A stretch of 64,000 bases of DNA from Acidobacteriota bacterium (lineage in GTDB: Bacteria; Acidobacteriota; Blastocatellia; RBC074). The notes beneath the pieces are model-generated. The model searched no databases. It was not told the DNA's origin and saw nothing but the letters and a program-made list of their open reading frames with translations. The stretch spans positions 1 through 64,000 of the forward strand of contig JAFDVI010000031.1 in NCBI GenBank assembly GCA_018269055.1. The letters run 5' to 3'. Of the stretch, positions 25,768-34,474 are shown piece after piece. A program made the translations under genes and the position numbers. Position 1 is the first letter of the stretch, and each line of letters begins with the position of its first letter.

Positions 25768-28341
25768 GTGACCTCTGAACGCTGGCAACAAATTGAGCAG
25801 CTTTATCACGCGGCAACGGAGCGTGCGCCGGAAGAACGCGCAGCTTTTGTGTCAGAAGCCTGCGCGGGCAATGAAGAGTTGCGCCGCGAAGTTCAATCGC
25901 TCCTCGCTTCGCACGATCAAGCCGCCAGTTTTATCGAAGCCCCTCCCGCAGACATCGCCGCCGGAATGATTGCAGAAAATAATCCGATAATTGGCCGCAC
26001 GCTCGGCCATTACCAAATCACTTCCCTGCTCGGCGCTGGCGGCATGGGCGAAGTGTACCGCGCTCAGGACCTGCGGCTTGACCGCGATGTGGCTGTCAAA
26101 ATCCTGCCGGAACATCTGGCCAACGACGCTGAGGCTCTGCGCCGTTTCGAACGCGAGGCCAAAGCCGTCGCCGCGCTGTCGCACCCGAATATTCTTTCGA
26201 TTTTCGATTTCGGGACTGAGGAAGCTATTAGTTACGCCGTCATGGAGTTGCTGGAAGGCGAAACGCTGCGGACAAGGCTCCAGCGAAAGGCCGTTGACTG
26301 GCGCGAAGCCGTCGAGATTGGCTCCGCAATTGCCGAGGGGCTTTCAGTCGCCCACGCCAAACACATCATCCACCGGGATTTGAAACCAGAAAACATCTTC
26401 CTGACCACAGGCGGGCAAGTAAAGATTCTGGATTTCGGCATCGCTCGCGTAAAACGCACGGTTTCACCCACCGCCCAAACGCTGACGACCGGCATCGAAA
26501 CGACAAAACACGGCGTTGTGATGGGAACGATTGGGTATATGTCGCCCGAACAGGTGAAAGGAGAAGCGGCGGAAGCTCCGAGTGACATTTTTTCATTGGG
26601 TTGTGTGCTGTATGAGATGGTGAGCGGCCAAAGGCCATTTTCTCGCACGACCACGGCGGAAATGATCGCGGCAATTTTGGACGCGGAACCTCCGCCATTG
26701 ACTGGCCTGGGAAAGAAGCTGCCTGTAGAGCTTGGGCGTCTCATCAATCATTGCCTGCAAAAGAAGCCGGACGATCGTTATCAATCGGCGCGCCACCTGA
26801 CTTTTGATCTGAAAGCGATGCTGTCCGGAAAATCAGTAGCGGCTCCGATTTCCGGGACATTGAATCGCGGAACACGAGTGGCAATCCGATTAGGCGCAAT
26901 TGTTTTGGTCGCCGTGCTTGCGGTAACAGCCTGGCTTTTTTGGAGGAACAAACCTGTCGGCGCAATTGATTCTCTGGCAATTTTGCCGCTAGTCAATGCC
27001 AGCGGAGACGCCAACCTGGAGTACTTGAGTGACGGAATCACAGACAGCCTGATCAACAGCTTGTCGCAATTGCCGCAATTGCGTGTGATGGCGCGTGGAA
27101 CCGTGTTCAGTTACAAAGGCAAGGAAGTTGATCCACGCAAGGTGGGTGAAGACCTAAAAGTCCGCGCCGTTTTCACCGGCAAAATGGTTCAGCGCGGCGA
27201 CACGCTGAACATCCAAGCCGATTTGGTCAACGCCAGCGACGGATCGCAAATTTGGGGCGATCGTTACACGCGAAATCTCGCCGACGCCCAGTCCATACTG
27301 GAAGAAATCGCACGGCAAATTTCCGAGAAGCTTCGCCTGAAACTTACCGGTGCGGAACAGCAGCGCGTCACGAAACGCCACACCGAAAATCCCGAAGCGT
27401 ACCAACTCTATCTAAAAGGCCGATTTTACACGAACCAGGTCACCACGGAAGGGTTGAAAAAGGGAATTGAGTTGATGACTCGTGCAGTCGAACTCGATCC
27501 GACATACGCGCTGGCGCACGCCGGATTGTCTTCTTCATACTACGACGCTTCCAATTTTATCTTCCCACCCGATGAAGCCTTGCCCAAAGTCAAAGCAGCA
27601 GCGCAACGCGCGATTGAGCTGGACGACGCCATTGCCGAAGCGCATGTCTCGCTGGCGGTCTTTTGGGAACGATACGAATACAATCGAGCCGAGGCGGCCA
27701 GGGAATTCAAACGCGCATTGGAACTCGCGCCCAATTCTGCGCGAGCACAACTTTATTATGGGCTAAATCTGATTGAAGAAGGACGAATGGATGAAGCCAT
27801 CGCCGCCATGACACGCGCGGCCGAGCTTGATCCCCTGACGCTGTACAACGGCTCAACCCTGGCCTGGGCGCATTATCTGGCGCGTCGCAATGACGAAGCG
27901 ATTGCCCAATTGCAAAAAATGATTCGTATGGAACCGGACTTTTTCGTCGCTCGCTACACGCTTGGGCTGGCTTGCGAACTAAAGGGGATGTACGAACAGG
28001 CAATTGCCGAATTCAATGAAGCGCAACGAATTGACCCGGAAAGCTGGGTTCCCTCAGCATTTCTCGCACACGTTTACGCTCTTGCAGGCAAACGCGGAGA
28101 AACGTTGAAACGACTGGAAGAGTTGAAACGCAATGCTCAGGAAAGACATGTAGATTCCTATAACATCGGAATCATTTACGCTGCGCTGGGAGAAAAAGAC
28201 CAGGCTTTTGAATGGCTGGAAAAAGCATTTCAAGCAAAGTCCGAAGAATTGCTGTTCCTCAAAGTAGATCCGAAGGCGGACAGCCTGCGTTCGGATGCTC
28301 GATATGCGGATTTGCTCAGGCGATTAAAGCTCTCCTCGTAA
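25768..28341 (+). CDS. Transmembrane Ser/Thr protein kinase, tandem paralogue
   Basis: 857 residues from a GTG start (MTSERWQQIEQLYHAATERA). The domain order is as in the preceding kinase: extension, kinase (catalytic Lys in VAVKILPEH near 110, HRDLKPEN near 203, DFGIARVK), membrane helix (about 371-392), FlgO/TolB-like module (SLAILPLVNASG, LSDGITDSLINSLSQL, FSYKGKEVDPRKVG) and TPR units ending EKAFQAKSEELLFLKVDPK. The kinase halves of the two paralogues are much more alike than the TPR parts, suggesting different sensed partners. It ends 24 bases before a strong hairpin terminator, closing the ECF-kinase-kinase operon. Confidence 0.93.
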   Translation: MTSERWQQIEQLYHAATERAPEERAAFVSEACAGNEELRREVQSLLASHDQAASFIEAPPADIAAGMIAENNPIIGRTLGHYQITSLLGAGGMGEVYRAQDLRLDRDVAVKILPEHLANDAEALRRFEREAKAVAALSHPNILSIFDFGTEEAISYAVMELLEGETLRTRLQRKAVDWREAVEIGSAIAEGLSVAHAKHIIHRDLKPENIFLTTGGQVKILDFGIARVKRTVSPTAQTLTTGIETTKHGVVMGTIGYMSPEQVKGEAAEAPSDIFSLGCVLYEMVSGQRPFSRTTTAEMIAAILDAEPPPLTGLGKKLPVELGRLINHCLQKKPDDRYQSARHLTFDLKAMLSGKSVAAPISGTLNRGTRVAIRLGAIVLVAVLAVTAWLFWRNKPVGAIDSLAILPLVNASGDANLEYLSDGITDSLINSLSQLPQLRVMARGTVFSYKGKEVDPRKVGEDLKVRAVFTGKMVQRGDTLNIQADLVNASDGSQIWGDRYTRNLADAQSILEEIARQISEKLRLKLTGAEQQRVTKRHTENPEAYQLYLKGRFYTNQVTTEGLKKGIELMTRAVELDPTYALAHAGLSSSYYDASNFIFPPDEALPKVKAAAQRAIELDDAIAEAHVSLAVFWERYEYNRAEAAREFKRALELAPNSARAQLYYGLNLIEEGRMDEAIAAMTRAAELDPLTLYNGSTLAWAHYLARRNDEAIAQLQKMIRMEPDFFVARYTLGLACELKGMYEQAIAEFNEAQRIDPESWVPSAFLAHVYALAGKRGETLKRLEELKRNAQERHVDSYNIGIIYAALGEKDQAFEWLEKAFQAKSEELLFLKVDPKADSLRSDARYADLLRRLKLSS

Positions 28342-28365
28342 AGATTCCAAAAGTAATTCCAGTGG

Positions 28366-28398
28366 ATAAAGGCGACAACTTTTCGTTGTCGCCTTTAT
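28366..28398. terminator. Hairpin terminator between convergent genes
   Basis: Perfect 14-base arms (28366-28379 and 28385-28398) around a five-base loop TTTTC, with A/T-rich ends on both sides. It lies between the stops of the kinase (28341) and the metalloprotease (28423), so it can act on both strands. Confidence 0.75.
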
Positions 28399-28422
28399 TG
28401 TGGCTGTATTCTTTCGTCGCCG

Positions 28423-31221
28423 CTACGGAGAACAATGAAGAGGATTGCAACTATTTTGAGTTACCGTATGTGTTCGTCCTGCAATCCCGATCGTTGCCGT
28501 CCGGACTGACGACGTCACACTCGGGAAAGCTGACACAGTGTAAGTAAGGACTCCCTTGCCTCGGCCTCCACTACCGACTCGAATCCAGTTCGCACTGGTG
28601 TTCGCCGTCCAATTGCATCCGGCTGGCCCTGTCACAGTCACGCTGGCGGTTCCACCGGCTCCACTGAACCCCATGCTGGTTGGCGTAATGGAGAAGCCAG
28701 AGGAACAATCCGTGCTCAAACTCAATGAATAAGCGCCGACGGCATTCGCAGCGTAGGATGTAACTTCAATCACGTAGCTCCCGCTTTCCGGTAAAGCCAG
28801 AAAACCAGCGCCTGGAATCAGCGAGTTTGTGCCATCGCCACTATCATCATCCTGAGCAATAACCGCTCCATTGGGGCCAATCAAATACAAGAAGGTGTCG
28901 AAGCTTGAAGACTTCAGCGAGACAACCACCTTTTGTCCGGCTGACGCGCTAAACCTGTAACGATCCGCATAGAACGAGGCTCCCTTGATCGGCGACCGGC
29001 AATCATTGGAGCTTAAAGCCCCGGTCAAAGTGTCGCCAATAGTGATAGGAAAAGCGGACGACGAGCAATTCCAGGGCAGAATCGTAAAACGGTCGGAAAT
29101 ATCGAAGAAAATGTTGCCGGCAGCTTCCACCTTAATCCGATTGTTGTTGGTGGTTGACTGAATAAGATTCGGGTCAAGCCAAATTGTTTCTGCACCGTCA
29201 TTGGCCACGCTACCTTTCAGTAACTGAAAGGTAAATCCCCCATCGGTGGAAAGCAGGATATTCACACGAGTGCAGTTGACCGTAGACCCTGCGCCAGTGT
29301 TCGCCACGTCCCAGGTGATCGTCACAGGAGTGCCGGCTGTCCATACTTCTCCACTGGCTGGCGCGACAACTTTGAATGGACCGCTGCCAGCGTCCACTTT
29401 GACATTGACATCATCCGAATTGACACCGCCGCCCCAGGTTTTGTTATCACGCACGGTGACCCGGAACTTCATTGTTCGGTCAATCGTGGGCAAAGCCTCC
29501 CAGGGAAAGTATCCATTCAGCAGATCGGCCATACGCGGAAAAGTTCGAGAGGTATTCGGCAGGCTCCCCGGATAAGCTGGTGGAAATTCCATCACTGGAG
29601 GACGCGAGCGGAATAATGGGCGCGCTTTACCGTCAACGTCATTGTCGGGTGCGTTACCAGCGTCAGGCCCTGAGGCTGGGCCTTTGTCGTACTCTTCCCA
29701 ACAATAACTCAACACATCGCCGTCCGGGTCGCTTCCAACGGCATTCAGGGTAAACGGAGTTAATCTGGGAATCACGACATCCGCACCCGCAGAAACGGAA
29801 GGAGGATGATTCCCTGTGGGAAGCTGGCTGAAGGGGCAGCTTGGCCAACTGTTGATCTGGGCGATGCTTTTCGCGTGAAAATAATCATCGCTATTTGATT
29901 GTACATCCTGGCTACCGCAAATCCCTGCGTAAGCCATAATGGTAGAACCACTGCCAGGTTCAAATGCCGTGGAACCAACTCGATTTCCATCGCCGCAACT
30001 TCCTGCCGTACCATTGAACGTGTGATCAGCCCCAAACTGATGTCCCATCTCGTGCGCGACTTCATCCACATCGAAGGTCCCAATAGGATTGCTAGAACAG
30101 GACGCTCCCCTGGCATGGGAATTGGCTACACATACGCCGATATAAGCCACACCCGTAAGTCCGCTGCCCGTTGTTCCGAAGACATGCCCTATATCAAATT
30201 TATCTCCTATGCCAACGATATAACTGAGATTGTTTTGATTTTCGATTGCCATTTTATCTGCGTTGCCATTGGTGTACGGGTCTTTCCCTGGATCACCGGT
30301 ATAGATCACGTTGCTGGTGTCGCCGATCAGTGTAAAGTGAATGGAAAGGTCACGCCGATAAATCGCGTTGACACGATTGATGGTCGGCACAACCCCATTA
30401 TTCATTGCGCTGGCGACTGTGCCCCCATGAAAATTGGTGTATTCGACGGTCGTTGCTACCACAAGACGATACACGCGGAGCGTATCTCCGGTCACGCTGT
30501 TTGCGGCCAGTTGAGCCTCCCTCATTTCGCGTTCATCGCTTGTCAGATTCGCATTCGTTTTGGAAACCAAACATCGAAATGGCTCGGCTTCTCTGCGGGC
30601 GTCACGTTTGTAATAGGTGATGTAATGATCGGCGTCGCCTTTGGCGTATGGATCCACGTAAACCGTGCCCTCTCCGGATAGAACCATCGCGTGAAATCCT
30701 GCTGGCGTCCAGTCAAATCGCATTGTCGCCGTGGGGACATCAATCCCATACCCTTGATAGGTTTTGGTATCCGGGAATTGTGCCGCCAACTCTGCATCCA
30801 TAATCGGCGATTCCTCGATCCGAAACCTTTGAAACTTCCCGTCCGGCATAGGCAATGTCATTTCCACGCTCACCTCCCGTGCGAAAGGAGTAAACTCCCT
30901 GGGTACTTGACTGAGCAGTAACCGAAGAGCTTCCCGATTCAGACGCACCGTGCGAAAGGATTGCGGCATTTCGGCGCGCACTGTTTGTTGGCTCTGCAAA
31001 GAGGAAACTTCAACCTCCTGCCACAAATTGTCGGAAGATTGTTTGAGTTCCTGTTCGGTTGTTGCCGCAATTACGGTTTGCCTGTTTGCACGCCAAATTA
31101 CGATTCCTAATCCTAATATCAACAAACAGACCGTGGTCACAATTGATCGTATCCAGACTGACCGAAGCTGATTCATAAGTATAAATGTTTTATCTGACGT
31201 CAAAGGCTTGCCTCTTTTCAT
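28423..31221 (-). CDS. Secreted reprolysin-like zinc metalloprotease with PPC and BACON-like domains
   Basis: 932 residues. An N-terminal membrane/signal segment (about 22-43, SIVTTVCLLILGLGIVIW) is followed by a propeptide (to about 245) and a metzincin catalytic domain (about 250-480). The zinc site is HEMGHQFGADH at 390-400, with the downstream Met-turn-like SGSTIMAYAGIC. After that come a PKD-like segment (GSDPDGDVLSYCWEEYDKG), beta-sandwich domains, a PPC domain (DRYRFSASAGQKVVVSLKSS, AQDDDSGDGTNS) and a C-terminal BACON-like domain (WTANTSANWIRVGSGG). GAGGAGG lies just before ATG 31221. The likely role is extracellular protein breakdown. The gene stands alone between the kinase operon and the second Crp gene. 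Confidence 0.88.
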   Translation of the reverse strand: MKRGKPLTSDKTFILMNQLRSVWIRSIVTTVCLLILGLGIVIWRANRQTVIAATTEQELKQSSDNLWQEVEVSSLQSQQTVRAEMPQSFRTVRLNREALRLLLSQVPREFTPFAREVSVEMTLPMPDGKFQRFRIEESPIMDAELAAQFPDTKTYQGYGIDVPTATMRFDWTPAGFHAMVLSGEGTVYVDPYAKGDADHYITYYKRDARREAEPFRCLVSKTNANLTSDEREMREAQLAANSVTGDTLRVYRLVVATTVEYTNFHGGTVASAMNNGVVPTINRVNAIYRRDLSIHFTLIGDTSNVIYTGDPGKDPYTNGNADKMAIENQNNLSYIVGIGDKFDIGHVFGTTGSGLTGVAYIGVCVANSHARGASCSSNPIGTFDVDEVAHEMGHQFGADHTFNGTAGSCGDGNRVGSTAFEPGSGSTIMAYAGICGSQDVQSNSDDYFHAKSIAQINSWPSCPFSQLPTGNHPPSVSAGADVVIPRLTPFTLNAVGSDPDGDVLSYCWEEYDKGPASGPDAGNAPDNDVDGKARPLFRSRPPVMEFPPAYPGSLPNTSRTFPRMADLLNGYFPWEALPTIDRTMKFRVTVRDNKTWGGGVNSDDVNVKVDAGSGPFKVVAPASGEVWTAGTPVTITWDVANTGAGSTVNCTRVNILLSTDGGFTFQLLKGSVANDGAETIWLDPNLIQSTTNNNRIKVEAAGNIFFDISDRFTILPWNCSSSAFPITIGDTLTGALSSNDCRSPIKGASFYADRYRFSASAGQKVVVSLKSSSFDTFLYLIGPNGAVIAQDDDSGDGTNSLIPGAGFLALPESGSYVIEVTSYAANAVGAYSLSLSTDCSSGFSITPTSMGFSGAGGTASVTVTGPAGCNWTANTSANWIRVGSGGRGKGVLTYTVSAFPSVTSSVRTATIGIAGRTHTVTQNSCNPLHCSP

Positions 31222-31347
31222 GGTCTACCTCCTCAAGTGATGATGCCGTCTCAGGGCTGTTAGGTGACTTTTGATAGATTCCACCGGTTGTGTATCTATC
31301 CTGATAGTGCTTGGCGATAATGCCCGGAGTCCGATTGCATCCGTTAT

Positions 31348-32148
31348 TCAATTGACGACATCCCTGCTGTTAAATTGGGAACACGTTTGGTTGAACATCA
31401 AAGCTGAGATTCCGGACTCTTTCCGTTCCGGCGGTTTGTTCCAATTCCCGGTTGAGCATCTACTGCGACGGTCAAGCGCATCGCGGTTGTGGACGGTGAT
31501 TCGGTAATTCTCCACTGAAATGAAATGGCGCTGTTTATAAGTTGCGATAACCTGATTGACGCGGACGCGAGTCGCCCCGATCAAGCTGGCGAGGTCACTT
31601 TGGGTTAATCGAAAAGGGATCAGGATTTTTCCATCGGCGAGTTTCTTGCCATAAACATCGGCAAAGGTAAGTAACTGATGTGCGACGCGACCTTCCACAT
31701 CCTGCAAGGCGAGTGATTGAATGCGGGCATTGGCTACTCGCAAGCGGTCGCACAGAAGCCGCGAAAGATTGAAATGAATGGTTGGTATTGTCCGCAGTAA
31801 TTCGCCAAAGCTGGTGCGATCCATCCAGTACACGACGGTCTCTTCCAGAGTGACGACATTTGCCGAACGGCCAGCGCAATCCAGCAAACTCATTTCGCCA
31901 ACGATTTCTCCACCCACCAAAATGGTCAGAATCACCTCGTTGCCGTTTGGATCGTCAATGAACACTTTGACCGCTCCGTCGGCAATGACGTACACGGCTT
32001 CGCCAGGTTGTTCGGCGGTGATAAACGTCGCCCCGGCTGGCAACGTGCGGCGATGGAACAAGCCGCCTAATTTAGACAGTTCAGCTTCCGGCAATCCACG
32101 AAACAGCGCGATTTCGCCAAGCAAGTTCGGGGCAGCGACAACGGACAT
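31348..32148 (-). CDS. Crp/Fnr family transcriptional regulator (second copy)
   Basis: About 266 residues, with a cyclic-nucleotide-binding fold (GNEVILTILVGGEIVGEMSL) and a C-terminal helix-turn-helix (RLTQSDLASLIGATRVRVNQV). It parallels the Crp protein at 2668 over its whole length but adds about 35 residues at the C-terminus (SRCSTGNWNKPPERKESGIS...) with no matching part. GGAGGT lies 8 bases before ATG 32148, which fixes the start; an upstream codon at 32166 is open but lacks such a site. A version of the 21-base box lies 42 bases before the start, so this regulator may belong to the regulon defined by that box, or control it. Confidence 0.9.
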   Translation of the reverse strand: MSVVAAPNLLGEIALFRGLPEAELSKLGGLFHRRTLPAGATFITAEQPGEAVYVIADGAVKVFIDDPNGNEVILTILVGGEIVGEMSLLDCAGRSANVVTLEETVVYWMDRTSFGELLRTIPTIHFNLSRLLCDRLRVANARIQSLALQDVEGRVAHQLLTFADVYGKKLADGKILIPFRLTQSDLASLIGATRVRVNQVIATYKQRHFISVENYRITVHNRDALDRRSRCSTGNWNKPPERKESGISALMFNQTCSQFNSRDVVN

Positions 32149-32189
32149 AACGTTTACCTCCAACATCGAAAAATGAGAGATGATCTTCC

Positions 32190-32210
32190 CTCATCCAAGT
32201 AAACGAGATT
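32190..32210 (-). promoter_or_regulatory. 21-base box variant ahead of the second Crp gene
   Basis: On the minus strand it has CTCG at positions 4-7 and ATGAG at the end, the same total length as the other boxes; upstream lie TGATAG(T)TGGC and GAAAAATTT, which align with the region ahead of repeat peptide 3. It is closer to its gene (42 bases) than the other boxes (81-98). Confidence 0.45.
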
Positions 32211-32250
32211 CGCAGTCGCCAACTATCAGTGATGGAAATTTTTCAGCGTG

Positions 32251-32294
32251 TAAAAAAACATTCGGCCACAGATCGCTTATGCGATCTGTGGCCG
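32251..32294 (-). terminator. Intrinsic terminator of the Hcp-like gene
   Basis: Perfect 14-base arms at 32263-32276 and 32281-32294 (CGGCCACAGATCGC and complement) with a four-base loop; read on the minus strand the hairpin is followed after a few bases by seven T. It lies 27 bases after the stop of the gene at 32321. Confidence 0.85.
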
Positions 32295-32320
32295 TGATGA
32301 ATTCACCAATAATTTATCCC

Positions 32321-32908
32321 TTACATTTCTCTATTGGCTCTTAGGTCCCAGCCTTCCCGAATAGTATTGCCATTGGCCAGTGTGTACATCCAGGTGATTC
32401 GGCCATAGGTGAAGGCAACATCTTCCTCGGGTTCACCGGCAGTCAGGCCGGTTTTGGAATCGCTCTGTTTTGGCAATCGCGTGGTCACGGAACTCACCAG
32501 CACGTCTTCCAATACAATGCGATAGAACATTTGCTCGCCATTCCTTAGTTGCCGGTTGACTCGGATAAAGCTGATCTGCACTTGATGTAAGTGTTGGCCG
32601 CCGGCACAAATGGTCTGCAATTTTGGCGATGCGCTATCAATGCTTTTGGTGATCACAATCGGCGAGAATTTGGCTCTGCCAGCCTGAGCGCCGGTGGCTC
32701 CGCCCGTATCCACTGTCACGTTGGAATTGAATTGAAACGATTCGATGGAACCGCCCACGCCATCGCCAGGCACTCCAATGATGTCTACGCGGACTTTGTA
32801 ATCATCTTCTGCAGATTGCGCCCATCCTGTCCCGGCAAAGCAAAACAGAAAAAAGGCGGAAGCAACAATCAGTTTGGTCGCGGTGAAATGATGAATCAGT
32901 GTTTTCAT
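32321..32908 (-). CDS. Hcp-like (type VI tube family) protein with a signal peptide
   Basis: The 195-residue protein has a clear signal peptide (TKLIVASAFFLFCFAGTGWA). The mature part follows the Hcp fold pattern: VDIIGVPGDGVGGSIESFQF, then ITKSIDSASPKLQTICAGGQ, QVQISFIRVN and the hallmark FYRIVLEDVLVSSV. True Hcp proteins are cytoplasmic T6SS tube subunits without signal peptides, and no other T6SS gene is near, so this is probably one of the secreted Hcp-related proteins seen in Acidobacteriota and Planctomycetes. The start follows AAAAGGAGAACG. It has its own upstream 21-base box and its own terminator, so it is a single-gene unit. Its function is not known; a ring- or tube-forming exported protein is possible. 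Confidence 0.8.
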   Translation of the reverse strand: MKTLIHHFTATKLIVASAFFLFCFAGTGWAQSAEDDYKVRVDIIGVPGDGVGGSIESFQFNSNVTVDTGGATGAQAGRAKFSPIVITKSIDSASPKLQTICAGGQHLHQVQISFIRVNRQLRNGEQMFYRIVLEDVLVSSVTTRLPKQSDSKTGLTAGEPEEDVAFTYGRITWMYTLANGNTIREGWDLRANREM

Positions 32909-32988
32909 GACGTTCTCCTTTTGCTTGGCAATCGGTTTCTTGGTCGGCTACGCGGGTTCCCCTCGCAGCCCATTGCGTTTTCCTCGCC

Positions 32989-33009
32989 CTCACTTTCATA
33001 AGCGGGAAA
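32989..33009 (-). promoter_or_regulatory. 21-base box ahead of the Hcp-like gene
   Basis: On the minus strand it reads TTTCCCGCTT, six bases, GTGAG, followed by GGCGAGGAAAA. It lies 81 bases before the ATG at 32908 and close after the stop of the preceding gene (33044). Confidence 0.6.
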
Positions 33010-33043
33010 AACCGATGGAAGGTATCAGAAGAACACCAGCTTT

Positions 33044-34474
33044 TTATTTTCCGGTGAGTTGCCGGGCCAAAGCCGGTCCAAGCTGGCAATGGCCCAGGCC
33101 GCTGAAATGGCTGAGGACTTTGGTTCGTTGATCCAGCGTGAAAAGCCGATTGAGTTCATGCCCGCGAACGGAAGGCGCAAGCTCCTGACGCGTGGACATG
33201 GCGAAGCCTTCGGTTTCTCCGCGCAACAGGTTGCCGTGCGTCGCCCGCATTTCGGCCAAATAACTTAGCACTGGGCTGCCGAGCAGGTAGCCGTCTTCGT
33301 AACTGACAATCACATCGGCTCGCGTTTTGACGTGTTTGGTGAATCCGTCGAACAACCGCCGCAACGGGTCAACGTAATCGTGGTCGCGCGTCGCCGCGAA
33401 CCAGTCGTCTTCGGAAGCGAATCCGCTGGCGTCCATCATTCCGCTGTTTTTCATTGCCTCGATGATTGCCGTCAGCTTCAGCGGATCGCCGCCTGCGTCT
33501 TCGTATTTGTACCGCTCGCCGTCTTTTCGCACGCGAGCGCGCCCACGCCGGCTGATCAGTTCAATCGTGTTTTCGTCGGCCCCGCCTTGTTCTGAAAGAT
33601 AGGCGGCAAAATCTACGCCCGTCGTGGCTGCGCCGACTTCGGCGAGGCGCGCACGGTTTTGCGGTTGCGTGAACATCATCGAAGCGCCAACCAATCCATG
33701 CTTTGGCAACACAACGCTGCGTTCGCTGGTAATGCTCTTTTCCGTAACAAATCCGGCCTGCGCCAGCGCATCGTTCAGCTTCACGTTTTTGTAGCTGTCG
33801 TAGCGATTGCCGTGGTCAGAGAACATTTCGACTTCCAGATGGCCACCGTGTTGTTCGGCGTCCACAATCAATTCTTCAATCGTTCGATCCACGGTTTGCA
33901 GAAAAGTTTTTAACTGCTCTTTACCTCCCAGATGCGCCAGCGAATCGGTTTCGCCGATGTAGCCGACAAACAGGGGCGCATCGGATTCCTCAAAGGCTCG
34001 CCGGAATTCCATCAAATCAATCTGCGACAGCGTCGCCGTTCCAATCGGAGCCGCCAAATATCCAAGCGCGCCTTTGAACGCAGCCGCGTGATAATCGAAT
34101 GTTTCGCGGAACGTCCCGGCGATGAACTTTTGCCCCTGCAACCGATCCTGGATTGTGCCGAGCAACCGGTTGCGCTCGCGATCGTAAAAATGATCTTCGT
34201 AGCCGGGCGAATCTTCGTGATGCAGAATTTCCACCATTGCCGGATTCGTCAACGAAGGGAATGTCGAAACCATTCGGGCTGGCGAATGAAAGCGCGAAAA
34301 GTGTCCTTCGGCCTTGAGTTCAGCAATCGTTTCAAAGGGTACTCCATCCATCACCAATACCAGACGACGCGGAGTCGAGCTGTGATTGGATGAACTCGTT
34401 CCTAGCCACGAGTTCAGCGGCAGAATCGAACAACAAAAAATTAGATAAATTGGTAGTAGCGCACTTCGCTTCAT
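33044..34474 (-). CDS. Exported alkaline-phosphatase-fold hydrolase
   Basis: 476 residues with an N-terminal signal peptide (ALLPIYLIFCCSILPLNSWL). The phosphatase/phosphodiesterase superfamily fold is indicated by VLVMDGVPFETI (first metal-binding Asp), TFPSLTNPAM (with the nucleophile Thr or Ser), GYIGETDSLAHLGG (Asp and His) and MFSDHGNRYD (Asp-His pair), as in type I phosphodiesterases/nucleotide pyrophosphatases. The substrate cannot be told. The start overlaps the stop of the upstream small membrane protein by four bases (ATGA), so the two are translationally coupled. About 80 residues at the C-terminus (TRADVIVSYEDGYLLGSPVL...) include further conserved sections. Confidence 0.8.
   Translation of the reverse strand: MKRSALLPIYLIFCCSILPLNSWLGTSSSNHSSTPRRLVLVMDGVPFETIAELKAEGHFSRFHSPARMVSTFPSLTNPAMVEILHHEDSPGYEDHFYDRERNRLLGTIQDRLQGQKFIAGTFRETFDYHAAAFKGALGYLAAPIGTATLSQIDLMEFRRAFEESDAPLFVGYIGETDSLAHLGGKEQLKTFLQTVDRTIEELIVDAEQHGGHLEVEMFSDHGNRYDSYKNVKLNDALAQAGFVTEKSITSERSVVLPKHGLVGASMMFTQPQNRARLAEVGAATTGVDFAAYLSEQGGADENTIELISRRGRARVRKDGERYKYEDAGGDPLKLTAIIEAMKNSGMMDASGFASEDDWFAATRDHDYVDPLRRLFDGFTKHVKTRADVIVSYEDGYLLGSPVLSYLAEMRATHGNLLRGETEGFAMSTRQELAPSVRGHELNRLFTLDQRTKVLSHFSGLGHCQLGPALARQLTGK

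Noticed and set aside
32321-32908. A type VI secretion locus
   Set aside because: Only an Hcp-like protein is present and it has a signal peptide; no sheath, baseplate or ClpV genes are visible.
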